This document shows, one piece after another, positions 44,003-53,028 of a stretch of DNA of 64,000 bases. The number at the start of each line of letters is the position of its first letter. Position 1 is the stretch's first letter. The translations under genes and the position numbers were made by a program. The notes under the pieces are model-generated. The model saw nothing but the letters and a program-made list of their open reading frames with translations, did not search any database and was not told the origin of the DNA. Source of the stretch: JAEUMY01 sp033764435 (GTDB taxonomy: Bacteria > Pseudomonadota > Gammaproteobacteria > Burkholderiales > Usitatibacteraceae); contig JANRIX010000033.1 in NCBI GenBank assembly GCA_033764435.1, positions 186,001 to 250,000 on the forward strand, written 5' to 3'.

Positions 44003-44359
44003 ATGCCCACACCTACCGAAATCAAGTTGCATCAGGCGTCCCGCATTCTCGAAGTGAGCTACCAGGATGGCCGGACCTTCCAGTTCACCTGCGAATACCT
44101 GCGCGTGTTCTCGCCTTCCGCCGAAGTGCGCGGCCATGGTCCCGGCCAGGAAGTTCTGCAGGTGGGCAAGGAAGACGTGGAGATCAAGGCTATTGATCCG
44201 GTCGGCGCGTATGCGGTGAAGTTTCTCTTTTCGGATGGCCACGACACCGGCATTTACTCCTGGGATTACCTGTATCAGCTGGGTGCCCAGCAGCAGGCCA
44301 ACTGGGCGTCCTACCTGCAGCGGCTGGAAGCGGCAGGCGCCAGTCGTTCGTCGCATTGA
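44003..44359 (+). CDS. DUF971 protein
   Basis: A 118-residue domain related to the N-terminus of gamma-butyrobetaine hydroxylase: LEVSYQDGRTFQFTCEYLRVFSPSAEVRGHG, then GAYAVKFLFSDGHDTGIYSWDYLYQLG. The DG, CEYLR and HDTGIYSW motifs are conserved and include putative zinc ligands. In betaproteobacteria it precedes ubiE. Function is not established; links to Fe-S or flagellar ATPase partners have been suggested for other members. Confidence 0.88.
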   Translation: MPTPTEIKLHQASRILEVSYQDGRTFQFTCEYLRVFSPSAEVRGHGPGQEVLQVGKEDVEIKAIDPVGAYAVKFLFSDGHDTGIYSWDYLYQLGAQQQANWASYLQRLEAAGASRSSH

Positions 44360-44438
44360 GGTTGCCGCAGATTGAATCGCGCGCCATCATCCTTGCGTCA
44401 CAGCAGTATCCATCCCCAATCCCTCCGAGGAGAGTTGC

Positions 44439-44633
44439 ATGAGCCAAAAGTCCGTGTTTCATCTGAGTGCTGGTGTCTGCTTCGTGATCGCACTGGTTTT
44501 TTATGTGTCCGGCTTCGTCGCGGCCGAAGGCGGTTTGCTGGCCGCCCTGCTGATTGCTGGAGCGGCCTTTGAGGCGCTGGCCCTGCTCAAGCTCATCGAG
44601 CAGCCGCGCGCGCTGCCAGAGGAATTGAGCTGA
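44439..44633 (+). CDS. Small hydrophobic membrane protein, 64 aa
   Basis: Two hydrophobic helices (VCFVIALVFYVSGFVAA and LLAALLIAGAAFEALALL), with GAGGAGAG about 7 bp before the ATG. It sits 4 bp before ubiE, so it is probably co-transcribed with it. No known family. Confidence 0.65.
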   Translation: MSQKSVFHLSAGVCFVIALVFYVSGFVAAEGGLLAALLIAGAAFEALALLKLIEQPRALPEELS

Positions 44634-44637
44634 ACCT

Positions 44638-45372
44638 GTGACGCAGACCACCCACTTCGGCTACCAGCAGGTCCCGGAGGACACCAAGGCGGAAAAAGTC
44701 CGCGAGGTATTCCGCTCCGTGGCCCCCAGCTACGACATCATGAACGACCTGATGTCGGGCGGGCTGCATCGCCTCTGGAAGCATTTCACTATCAACCTGG
44801 CGGCCGTGCGCCCGGGTCACAAGGTGCTGGATGTCGCATCCGGCTCCGGCGATCTCGCCCGCGAATTCGCCAAACTGGCCGGGCCGGACGGCGAGGTGTG
44901 GCAGACCGACATCAATGCCGCCATGCTCGGAGTGGGTCGCGACCGCCTGCTGAATGCCGGGATGCTGCTGCCCCTGGCGCAGTGCGACGCCGAAAAGCTG
45001 CCCTTTCCGACTGGCCGCTTCGATCTCGTCACCGTGGCCTTCGGGCTGCGCAACATGACGCACAAGGACGTGGCGCTGGCCGAGATGACCCGTGTGCTGA
45101 AACCAGGCGGCAAGCTGATCGTGCTGGAGTTTTCCAAGGTCGCGGCGCCGCTGGAGAAGGCCTACGACCTTTACTCGTTCAGCATCCTGCCCAAGCTGGG
45201 CAAATGGGTGGCCAAGGATGAGGCCAGCTATCGCTACCTGGCCGAGTCCATCCGCATGCATCCCGATCAGGAAACGCTGAAGGGCATGATGGAATCGGTG
45301 GGATTGTCACGCGTCGAATATTTCAACCTGGCTGCCGGCGTGGTGGCTGTGCATCGGGGGTACAAACTTTGA
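44638..45372 (+). CDS. ubiE: Ubiquinone/menaquinone biosynthesis C-methyltransferase
   Basis: A 244-residue class I SAM methyltransferase for the C-methylation step of quinone synthesis. VLDVASGSGDLAREFA is the SAM-binding loop; YDIMNDLMSGGLHRLWK and NLAAGVVAVHRGYKL are family signatures. The start is GTG at 44638. Confidence 0.95.
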   Translation: MTQTTHFGYQQVPEDTKAEKVREVFRSVAPSYDIMNDLMSGGLHRLWKHFTINLAAVRPGHKVLDVASGSGDLAREFAKLAGPDGEVWQTDINAAMLGVGRDRLLNAGMLLPLAQCDAEKLPFPTGRFDLVTVAFGLRNMTHKDVALAEMTRVLKPGGKLIVLEFSKVAAPLEKAYDLYSFSILPKLGKWVAKDEASYRYLAESIRMHPDQETLKGMMESVGLSRVEYFNLAAGVVAVHRGYKL

Positions 45373-45743
45373 ACCTGAGACATGCAAGTCAGTGGGCATT
45401 GCAGTGGGCATTGGCCAGCGCGGCACTCCTGGTAACCGCTGCGAGCTGGGCGCAGCCCGAACCCAAGCCCATCGTGATCAAACCGGGCAAGTTCCATGAA
45501 AAGTGCATGGCCGTGACCGCCGCGCAGAAGCTCGAGTACCAGTTCACCAGCTCCAAGCCGGTCAATTTCAACATCCACTTTCATGTCGGCGACGCGGTGT
45601 ACTACCCCGTGAAGCGCAACAAGACGACGCGCGAAGCCGACCGCTTCCAGCCCACCAAGGCCAAGGAAGACTATTGCCTGATGTGGGAGAACAAGACGTC
45701 GGAAGATGTCGAGCTCAGCTACTCGGCGAAGGTCGTGAAGTAG
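45369..45743 (+). CDS. Secreted GOLD-like beta-sandwich protein
   Basis: A 124-residue exported protein: hydrophobic core LASAALLVTAASWA, cut before QPEP, then a beta-rich domain with KLEYQFTSSKPVNFNIHFHVGD, CLMWENKTSEDVELSYSAKV and two Cys. The pattern of alternating strands ending in WENKTSEDVEL resembles GOLD/emp24-type domains; that is a pattern judgement, not a proven match. It starts at a TTG overlapping the ubiE stop (TTGA) and precedes ubiJ by 13 bp. Confidence 0.7.
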   Translation: MNLRHASQWALQWALASAALLVTAASWAQPEPKPIVIKPGKFHEKCMAVTAAQKLEYQFTSSKPVNFNIHFHVGDAVYYPVKRNKTTREADRFQPTKAKEDYCLMWENKTSEDVELSYSAKVVK

Positions 45744-45756
45744 CGACCGGCACGTT

Positions 45757-46377
45757 GTGAACGCCACGCTCGATCAGGTCCTGCAGTCGCCTTGGGCGCG
45801 CTGGATCAACCGCATCCTCGCCGACTATCCGGACGCGCGCGATCGGTTGAAGCCGCATGCGGGCAAGGTGGCCCGCTTCAGGTCCGGGCCGTTTGATCTG
45901 GCGCTGGCCGTGACCGCAGACGGGGCGGTGGAGGTGGCCTCCCGTCTGGCGCCGGTTGATCTTGATGTGCAGATTCCGCCCGGTCTTCTGCCGCGGCTTG
46001 CGCGGCGTGATGAATCCGCCGAGCGTGAAATTGCCTTTGAGGGCGACACCGCGCTGGGCGCCGACATCCGCTTCCTCTCCCGCCATCTGGAATGGGACGT
46101 GGAAGCCGATATCGGCAAGGTTTTGGGTGACGGTGTCGCGGCCGACATCGTGGCCCATCGCGTGGTTGGCACGCTGAAGGATCTGGCCGGCTGGCAGCGC
46201 GATGCGCGCGAGCGCATGGGTGCGAATATTCGCGAATACCTCACCGAAGAGCGGCCGGCGCTGGTGCCGCGACGCGACATCGAGCGCTTCGGCCGCGAGG
46301 TGGAGACGCTACGCGATGATGCAGCCCGGCTGGAAGCGCGCATCCGAATGCTGCAGGAACAGAACAGCAAACACTGA
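45757..46377 (+). CDS. ubiJ: Ubiquinone biosynthesis accessory protein UbiJ
   Basis: A 206-residue SCP2-domain lipid-binding protein with a C-terminal helical/coiled segment (REVETLRDDAARLEARIRMLQ). UbiJ scaffolds the soluble Ubi complex with UbiK. GTG start at 45757. In most relatives ubiB comes next; here fbp and msrA lie between. Confidence 0.85.
   Translation: MNATLDQVLQSPWARWINRILADYPDARDRLKPHAGKVARFRSGPFDLALAVTADGAVEVASRLAPVDLDVQIPPGLLPRLARRDESAEREIAFEGDTALGADIRFLSRHLEWDVEADIGKVLGDGVAADIVAHRVVGTLKDLAGWQRDARERMGANIREYLTEERPALVPRRDIERFGREVETLRDDAARLEARIRMLQEQNSKH
46222..46233. repeat. Iterated palindrome, copy 21
   Basis: Perfect copy in ubiJ, read as ANIR (GANIREY). Confidence 0.95.
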
Positions 46378-46389
46378 AAGAGAACGTCC

Positions 46390-47415
46390 ATGCCCGGCAT
46401 TACCCTGACCCGATTCCTCCTTGACCAGCAGTACCAGACCCAGGCCGTATCCAGCGATCTTCGCCTGCTCGTGGAGGTGGTGGCGCGAGCGATCAAGGCC
46501 ATCAGCGTCAACGTGGGCAAGGGTGCGCTGGCCGGTGTTCTCGGGGAACACGCAAACCCGGCCGGGACGGGCACCGCTTCGCTGAATGTCCAGGGCGAGG
46601 CGCAGAAGAAGCTGGATGTCATCGCCAACGAAATCCTGCTGGAAGCCAACGAGTGGGGCGGCCACCTTGCCGCCATGGCGTCCGAGGAGATGGATGATCC
46701 CCACGCCATTCCCCATCGTTATCCCAAGGGTGAATACCTGCTGCTGTTCGACCCGCTGGATGGTTCCTCCAACATCGATGTGAACGTGTCCGTGGGCACC
46801 ATTTTCTCGGTGCTGCGCTGCCCTGATGGCGTCTCGATGCCGACCGAGAAGGATTTCCTGCAGCCGGGCACGAAGCAGGTCTGTGCCGGTTTCGCCGTCT
46901 ACGGTCCGTCGACCGTGCTGGTGCTGACGCTGGGTAACGGCGTCTTTGCCTTTACGCTGGATCGCGAGATGGGTTCATTCGTGCTCACGCAAGCGAATAT
47001 TCGCATTCCGGAAGACACGCAGGAATTCGCCATCAACATGTCCAACATGCGCTTCTGGGAGCCGCCGGTGAAGCGCTATGTGGAAGAGCTGCTGGCGGGC
47101 AAGGCGGGTGCGCGCGGCAAGGACTTCAACATGCGCTGGGTGGCCAGCATGGTGGCGGATGTCTACCGCATCCTTCAGCGCGGCGGCATCTTCATGTACC
47201 CGCGCGACCTGAAGGACCCGAAGAAGCCCGGGCGACTCCGCCTCATGTACGAGGCCAATCCCATGGCTTTCATTGTCGAGCAGGCGGGCGGTGCGGCCTC
47301 GACCGGACGCGAGCGCATTCTGGACCTGCAGCCCGCCGAGCTGCACCAGCGCGTGGCGGTGGTGCTGGGCTCACGGAACGAAGTGGAGCGTGTGGCGTCG
47401 TATCACTCTGACTAG
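46390..47415 (+). CDS. fbp: Fructose-1,6-bisphosphatase class 1
   Basis: A 341-residue Mg2+-dependent phosphatase of gluconeogenesis. SEEMDDP, the metal site LFDPLDGSSNIDVN and the sugar-phosphate site with RLRLMYEANPMAFIVEQAGG are intact. No Calvin-cycle genes accompany it, so gluconeogenesis is the likely role, consistent with the glyoxylate-shunt gene aceB in the window. It begins 12 bp after ubiJ. Confidence 0.96.
   Translation: MPGITLTRFLLDQQYQTQAVSSDLRLLVEVVARAIKAISVNVGKGALAGVLGEHANPAGTGTASLNVQGEAQKKLDVIANEILLEANEWGGHLAAMASEEMDDPHAIPHRYPKGEYLLLFDPLDGSSNIDVNVSVGTIFSVLRCPDGVSMPTEKDFLQPGTKQVCAGFAVYGPSTVLVLTLGNGVFAFTLDREMGSFVLTQANIRIPEDTQEFAINMSNMRFWEPPVKRYVEELLAGKAGARGKDFNMRWVASMVADVYRILQRGGIFMYPRDLKDPKKPGRLRLMYEANPMAFIVEQAGGAASTGRERILDLQPAELHQRVAVVLGSRNEVERVASYHSD
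46993..47004. repeat. Iterated palindrome, copy 22
   Basis: Perfect copy in fbp, read as ANIR (QANIRIPED). Confidence 0.95.
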
Positions 47416-47479
47416 TGCGTAAGGTCGCAGTGCCCGCCCCGACGCATTTCGCTTCTGCCTGTCCGAATCGGAGATATTC

Positions 47480-48019
<540 letters not shown>

Positions 48020-48034
48020 GTGCCGGAAGATCCC

Positions 48035-48058
48035 TGCGTTGCGAATATTCGCAACGCA
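48035..48058. repeat. Iterated palindrome, copy 23 with 24-bp perfect symmetry
   Basis: The core GCGAATATTCGC at 48041-48052 extends to a perfect 24-bp palindrome (half-site TGCGTTGCGAAT), the longest in the window, in the msrA-ubiB spacer. Confidence 0.95.
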
Positions 48059-48154
48059 CTTCGGACATAGGCGCTTTCACTCCCCTGCGGGCCGAGGCGG
48101 GGGGCCGCTGCTAGAATCGCGGCTGCCCCTCACCGTCCATTCTGCCCCCACCCG

Positions 48155-49687
48155 ATGCGCCTTTTCCGTTCCCTGCGAATATTCGCAACGGTTGTCCGTT
48201 ACGGTCTGGACGAGTTCCTGCCCGAAGGCAGCGTGAAGGCCCTGCTCGGGGTCGTGTTCTTCTGGCGCAGCTTCAGCGACTCGCGTGCCGTGCGCCTGCG
48301 CAAGGCATTGGAGTCGCTGGGCCCCATCTTCATCAAGTTCGGACAGCTGCTCTCCACGCGCCGTGACCTGGTGCCGGCTGACCTGGCCGACGAGTTGGCC
48401 AAGCTTTTGGACCAGGTGCCGCCATTCCCGTCGGATGACGTGGTTGCCATCCTCAACCGCGTCTACGGCAAGCCCCATGAAGAGGTGTTCAGTGCATTCG
48501 ACCTGAAGCCGGTCGCCAGTGCGAGCGTCGCCCAGGTGCACTTTGCCACCCTGGGATCGGGGCGGGAGGCGGGCCGCGACGTGGCGGTGAAGATCGTGCG
48601 GCCCGGCATCGGCCAAACGATTGCCAGGGATATTGCGCTGCTGGAAGTGGTCGCCGATTTCGTCGAGGCCTTCCTCCCCGACGGCAAGCGCCTGCGCCCG
48701 CGGGCGGTGGTGCGCGAGTTCGGCAACACCTTGCATGACGAACTGGACCTCATCCGCGAAGCCAGCAATGCCAGCCAGCTCCGCCGCAATTTCATCGACG
48801 GCAAGCTGCTCTACGTGCCCGAGGTGTATTTCGACTACTGCCATCGCGACGTGATGGTGATGGAGCGCATCGACGGTATCCCGGTGAACGACGTCGAGCA
48901 ATTGAAGGCCTACAACATCGATACCGCGCGCCTGTCTCGGGATGGCGTCGAAATCTTCTTCACCCAGGTGTTCCGCGACGCGTTTTTCCATGCCGACATG
49001 CATCCGGGCAACATTTTCGTGCGCAAGGACGGCATCTATTCCGGTGTCGACTTCGGCATCATGGGGACGCTGTCGGAGGCGGACAAGAACTACCTCGCGC
49101 GCAATTTCATGGCCTTTTTCCAGCGCGATTACCGCGCTGTGGCCCTGGCCCACATCGAAGCCGGCTGGGTGCCTGAAGGTACCCGGGTGGATGAGTTCGA
49201 AAGCGCCATCCGCGCCGTGTGCGAGCCGATCTTCGACAAGCCGCTGAAGGACATCTACTTCGGCAACATCCTCTTGCGTCTGTTCGAAGTGTCACGCCGG
49301 TTCAAGATGGAAATCCAGCCCCAGCTGGTGCAGCTGCAGAAGACCCTGCTGCAGATCGAAGGCCTCGGCCGCCAGTTGTCGCCGGATCTGGACCTTCGAC
49401 CCGTGGCCCAACCCATCCTGGAACGCTGGATGAGCGAGCAGATGGGTTTCAGCGGACTCCTGAAACAGATGAAGGCCGAGGCACCGCTCTGGGCGCGCAC
49501 CCTGCCGCAGCTCCCCCGTCTGGTGCATCGCGCGCTCCACGATGATGCGCCGGCCAAGCTGGAGCTGGCCATCCTCAAACTGGTCGCGGCCCAGCAGCGC
49601 CAGACGCGCGTCCTGATCGTCATTGGCGTGATCCTGATGGCGATGGTCTTCGGCTACCTGTATCTCCTGCTTCTCTGGGAGCCTTGA
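48155..49687 (+). CDS. ubiB: Ubiquinone biosynthesis regulatory kinase-like protein UbiB
   Basis: A 510-residue ABC1/ADCK-family protein needed for coenzyme Q synthesis. KFGQLLSTRRDL is the family KxGQ motif, ASASVAQVHFA the Ala-rich nucleotide loop, and HADMHPGNIFV with VDFGIMG the catalytic and metal loops. Two C-terminal hydrophobic helices (VLIVIGVILMAMVFGYLYLLLL) anchor it. A palindrome copy lies at codons 7-11. Confidence 0.94.
   Translation: MRLFRSLRIFATVVRYGLDEFLPEGSVKALLGVVFFWRSFSDSRAVRLRKALESLGPIFIKFGQLLSTRRDLVPADLADELAKLLDQVPPFPSDDVVAILNRVYGKPHEEVFSAFDLKPVASASVAQVHFATLGSGREAGRDVAVKIVRPGIGQTIARDIALLEVVADFVEAFLPDGKRLRPRAVVREFGNTLHDELDLIREASNASQLRRNFIDGKLLYVPEVYFDYCHRDVMVMERIDGIPVNDVEQLKAYNIDTARLSRDGVEIFFTQVFRDAFFHADMHPGNIFVRKDGIYSGVDFGIMGTLSEADKNYLARNFMAFFQRDYRAVALAHIEAGWVPEGTRVDEFESAIRAVCEPIFDKPLKDIYFGNILLRLFEVSRRFKMEIQPQLVQLQKTLLQIEGLGRQLSPDLDLRPVAQPILERWMSEQMGFSGLLKQMKAEAPLWARTLPQLPRLVHRALHDDAPAKLELAILKLVAAQQRQTRVLIVIGVILMAMVFGYLYLLLLWEP
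48175..48186. repeat. Iterated palindrome, copy 24
   Basis: Perfect copy near the ubiB start, read as RIFA (LRIFATV); 14-bp symmetry; 134 bp from copy 23. Confidence 0.95.
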
Positions 49688-49852
49688 CAGGCCACGTCGC
49701 AGAGACGGGCGATCCGCCCCGCCCCGCACTGATCGACCCGCAGGCGCCCGCTTTGCTACACTCGCCGCGCGAACGTCATCGCGCCATGCCGCAAGGCCTG
49801 CACAGGGCGCATTTCCAGCCCGCTATTCACAACGCCAATTTGGAGCCAGTCG

Positions 49853-51325
49853 ATGGGCAGCCTGATCTTCTTTGTCATTCTGTACCTCGCCATCACCATC
49901 GCGATCGGCCTGTATGCCGCGCGCAAGGTGCATGGTGCCAAGGACTATCTGGTGGCTGGCCGCAGTCTGCCCTTGTACATCAACATGGCCACGGTGTTCG
50001 CCACGTGGTTCGGTGCGGAAACGGTGCTGTCCGTGTCGGCCACGTTCTCGCGGGATGGTTTGTCCGGCATTCCGGCCGATCCCTTCGGCGCCACGGCCTG
50101 TTTGATTTTCGTGGCCCTGTTCTTCGCCAAGGCGTTCTATCGCATGGACCTGCTGACGCTGGGTGATTTCTACAAGAAGCGCTACAACAAGACAATTGAG
50201 GTGGTCACCAGCTCGATTATTGTCATTTCCTACCTCGGCTGGACCTCGGCGCAGCTCACCGCGCTGGGTTTGGTGCTATGGGTGATTTCCGGTGGGGCGC
50301 TGACGCTGACCCAGGCCATCATCATCGGCACCGTGATCGTGATGTTCTACACGATCTGGGGCGGCATGTGGTCGGTGGCCTTCACCGACATGTTCCAGAC
50401 GGTGGTCATCATCATCGGTCTGTTCATCGTCGCCTGGTTCGTGGGCGACCTGGCTGGCGGCGCCACCAAGGTCATCAGCACGGCCTATGAACAAGGCAAG
50501 CTCAATCCATTTCCCTCGGGCGGAAGCAAGGAGTGGCTGATGTGGATTGCCGCCTTCGCCACCATTGCCCTCGGATCCATTCCACAGCAGGACGTATTCC
50601 AGCGTGTCACCAGCGCCAAGGATGAGAAGACGGCCGTGCGCGGCACCCTGATCGGCGCCATCGTCTACTTCATCATCGCCTTCATCCCCATGTTCATCGC
50701 CTTCTCGGCGCTGATGATCGAGCCGCGACTGGTGGAATTGTTCAAGAGCGAGGACGCGAGAGAGATCCAGCGCATCCTGCCGGACATCATCCTTGGCCAG
50801 ACACCGCTCTACATCCAGGTGCTGTTCTTCGGCGCACTTCTGTCCGCTATCCTGTCCACGGCGAGTGGTGCGCTGCTGGCGCCGACCGCGCTTTTCGCCA
50901 ACAACGTGATGAAGCCCTTCCTGCCGCATCTGTCCGACCACAACCTGCTCAAGCTGGTGCGGGTGACGCTGGTGGTGTTCACGGTGGCCGCGCTCATCTT
51001 CGCCGTCAATTCAAAGAGCACCATGTACGAAATGATCCAGAACGCCTACAAGGTCACACTGGCCGGCGCGTTTGCGCCGCTGGCGTTCGGCCTTTTCTGG
51101 AAGCGCACCACGGCAGCTGGCGCAGCGCTGTCCATCTTTGCCGGTCTGGGCACATGGATGGGCATGGAGGTGCTCATCTCCAACGGCCTCGAAACCATCT
51201 GGCCGCCGCAGATGGTTGGCCTCGTGTTCGGCATCGTGGCCATCGTCGTGGGTTCATTGCTCACCCAGCCCAAGCATGGACAGGGTCACGGACATGGCCA
51301 TCCGCACAAGGACCACGGCCACTGA
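49853..51325 (+). CDS. Sodium:solute symporter family protein
   Basis: A 490-residue transporter with about 13 hydrophobic segments and the LeuT-type SSS layout; AGRSLPLYINMATVFATWFGAE and GSIPQQDVFQRV are family segments. The substrate cannot be read from sequence; relatives carry proline, pantothenate or organic acids. The C-terminal 20 residues are His-rich (HGQGHGHGH then PHKDHGH), which may bind metal. It has a TTGGAGCC ribosome-binding site. Confidence 0.88.
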   Translation: MGSLIFFVILYLAITIAIGLYAARKVHGAKDYLVAGRSLPLYINMATVFATWFGAETVLSVSATFSRDGLSGIPADPFGATACLIFVALFFAKAFYRMDLLTLGDFYKKRYNKTIEVVTSSIIVISYLGWTSAQLTALGLVLWVISGGALTLTQAIIIGTVIVMFYTIWGGMWSVAFTDMFQTVVIIIGLFIVAWFVGDLAGGATKVISTAYEQGKLNPFPSGGSKEWLMWIAAFATIALGSIPQQDVFQRVTSAKDEKTAVRGTLIGAIVYFIIAFIPMFIAFSALMIEPRLVELFKSEDAREIQRILPDIILGQTPLYIQVLFFGALLSAILSTASGALLAPTALFANNVMKPFLPHLSDHNLLKLVRVTLVVFTVAALIFAVNSKSTMYEMIQNAYKVTLAGAFAPLAFGLFWKRTTAAGAALSIFAGLGTWMGMEVLISNGLETIWPPQMVGLVFGIVAIVVGSLLTQPKHGQGHGHGHPHKDHGH

Positions 51326-51367
51326 TCAACGGCCGCTTGAACAGCGCCTGATCAGCAATTGAGTGAC

Positions 51368-51389
51368 AACGGCCCCGTGAGGGGCCGTT
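51368..51389. terminator. Hairpin after the symporter gene
   Basis: 9-bp arms AACGGCCCC / GGGGCCGTT with loop GTGA, 40 bp past the stop. No T run follows on the plus strand, so it is a weak terminator or an mRNA-end stabiliser. Confidence 0.55.
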
Positions 51390-51507
51390 GGCCCTTCCGG
51401 GGCCGCCATTTTCCTCTCTGCGGGGTCGGCGCGCCGCGCGGCAGGCGCCGGCGACATCCCGCCACGATTCGCTTTGGCGGCGCTTTGGGGCGCTTGGCAG
51501 CGCATTT

Positions 51508-51528
51508 TCTGCGTTTCATCGCAATCCG
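51508..51528 (+). promoter_or_regulatory. Repeated upstream element, copy A
   Basis: 21-bp element containing CTGCGTTTCATCGCAATCCG, about 100 bp before the small membrane gene at 51625. It matches copy B at 20 of 21 positions. Confidence 0.55.
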
Positions 51529-51624
51529 ATTGTGGGCAAGGCGCGCCATTTTTAAGGTGGCGACATGTTGATTCAAACGCAGTTCGCAAGCCAACCCGCA
51601 GTCCCCAACAATCAGGAGCCGATC

Positions 51625-51867
51625 ATGAATGCCAACAAAATGTTTCTCGAAGGTTTCAACAGCTACAAAACCGTTTCCGTGGCCGCCGCTGCCGCCGTCA
51701 CCGGCATGATGCTGGTGTGGTTCTACGCCAGCGCGCAGAAGGCCGAGCAGCAGGCTGCCGCCCGCTTCGCCAAGGAACACCGCATTGAAGTCACCGCGAC
51801 CCGTCTGGTCTCGGCCCCGTCCACCACTGCGATCGCGTCTCTGGGCAGCGACACGCTGGTCCGCTGA
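51625..51867 (+). CDS. Small single-span membrane protein, 80 aa
   Basis: One hydrophobic helix (VSVAAAAAVTGMMLVWFYA) followed by a charged, Ala-rich segment and a neutral tail. ATCAGGAGCC before the ATG at 51625 supports this start over the ATG at 51565. It opens the signalling island and carries element A upstream. No known family. Confidence 0.65.
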   Translation: MNANKMFLEGFNSYKTVSVAAAAAVTGMMLVWFYASAQKAEQQAAARFAKEHRIEVTATRLVSAPSTTAIASLGSDTLVR

Positions 51868-52250
51868 TCTCGGCAACGGGCGTCAAGCTGCGTTGCTCTG
51901 ATCGGCTCGCGCGGTCCCGCCCGGCCGACTGAAGATTTGTTGTTCCCTCCCAGTATTGCCCGGCCTTGTGCCGGGTTTCTTTTTTGTGCGCCACGACGAC
52001 GCGCTCGCATGGCTGTCACATGGCATTTGCATCATGCGCGCGCCGCATGTGCTGCGCGAGCGGCAAGCGACGTACGCACCCCGGCAATGTGTCCATCCGG
52101 CGCGCTTTGTGTCGCGAAATCTGCGTTTCGTCGCAATCCGCTGGAGACGACACGCGCGTCAAATCAAACTGGCGGTCAATCTCCGCTGCGATGCCAATTC
52201 CGGTTTCGGCCGGTTTCAGCCGGTCGCGGTGGACATGACTTGAGGCATAT
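51868..52250. other. Gap in the signalling island
   Basis: 383 bp without a convincing gene. It contains element B at 52120-52140 and otherwise no repeat or hairpin that I can support. Confidence 0.5.
52120..52140 (+). promoter_or_regulatory. Repeated upstream element, copy B
   Basis: Contains CTGCGTTTCGTCGCAATCCG, 111 bp before the ATG at 52251. GTTTCGTC resembles the GTTCGTC core of AlgR-type sites but with one extra base. Confidence 0.55.
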
Positions 52251-52568
52251 ATGGATTCCTTCATCAAAGACGTGCTCAGCGCCATCATCCTGGCAGGCTG
52301 GGTATTCCCCGTGATCTATCTCACGCTGGCGCTTGTCGCCGGAAAGCTGGCAGCGCTGTATCGGCTCGCTCGTGGCAGCGGTCAGCCGGGCGCACCCCGC
52401 CGGACACAAATGTCCGCTCGTCCCGCTCCCATGAAACACGACGCGCCCGCAGCGCGCCACAACCCGGTTCGCACGGCGGCCGTGACCGTGCCAGTTGCCC
52501 GGATGATGCGTCCGCGTGTTGCGTCACGCTGGAAAAGCAGCCAGCGCGTCTCAACGGGCGCTTGCTGA
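52251..52568 (+). CDS. Possible small membrane protein, 105 aa
   Basis: An N-terminal hydrophobic helix (DVLSAIILAGWVFPVIYLTLALVAG, two parts) followed by a basic, Arg/Pro/Ala-rich tail of low complexity. GAGGCATAT precedes the ATG. The tail looks less protein-like than the helix, so a shorter true product or a frameshift is possible. Confidence 0.45.
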   Translation: MDSFIKDVLSAIILAGWVFPVIYLTLALVAGKLAALYRLARGSGQPGAPRRTQMSARPAPMKHDAPAARHNPVRTAAVTVPVARMMRPRVASRWKSSQRVSTGAC

Positions 52569-52596
52569 TCCGGCTTTGCCAGAGAACCACATCGAC

Positions 52597-52818
52597 ATGA
52601 ACCCTGTCCGCGCCTTCCTGATCCGGCTTTTCCGCCAGTGGCCTGCCGTCTCGCTGGCGGCACTGGTGGCGGTGATTCTGATTCACGAGGCGCCGCGCGG
52701 TGCCGCGGACTACGAGCCGCTGTCGCTGCGTCCCTACGCCCAGGCCACGCAGCCCAGCCAGGCTGAGCCCGGCTATGCCGCGTTATCCCACCCGCCCATG
52801 CCGGCGGCGGGCGCCTGA
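52597..52818 (+). CDS. Possible small membrane protein, 73 aa
   Basis: One hydrophobic helix (VSLAALVAVILI) after a basic N-terminus, then a Pro/Ala-rich, probably periplasmic tail. It starts 28 bp after the preceding ORF. Similar size and topology to the product at 51625 suggest a set of small membrane partners, but homology between them is not visible. Confidence 0.45.
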   Translation: MNPVRAFLIRLFRQWPAVSLAALVAVILIHEAPRGAADYEPLSLRPYAQATQPSQAEPGYAALSHPPMPAAGA

Positions 52819-52973
52819 ACCCTGAGCGCTTTCCGCGTCTTTTCCCCGGGGGCGTCAGCCTTCGATTTGTTTCCCGCCTGAAAAGCCCCGGCCGCGTGCC
52901 CCGTTTGGCACGTCACCAGCGCCGGCTCTGGCGCAGCGCATTCCCGATATCCCGCGTTTTGTCACAATCTGCG

Positions 52974-53002
52974 TTGTTCCTGCGCACCGTCTCCCCTAAA
53001 GT
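52974..53002 (+). promoter_or_regulatory. Probable promoter of the first island kinase
   Basis: TTGTTC (52974-52979), 17-bp spacer, TAAAGT (52997-53002). TCTGCGTT at 52968-52975, shared with elements A and B, overlaps the -35 box. Confidence 0.45.
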
Positions 53003-53028
53003 CGGTCGCATCAGGGGAGAACATAAAA

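Noticed and set aside
45315..45326. CGTCGAATATTTC-type partial match in ubiE
   Set aside because: Differs from the palindrome on both sides; counted as background.
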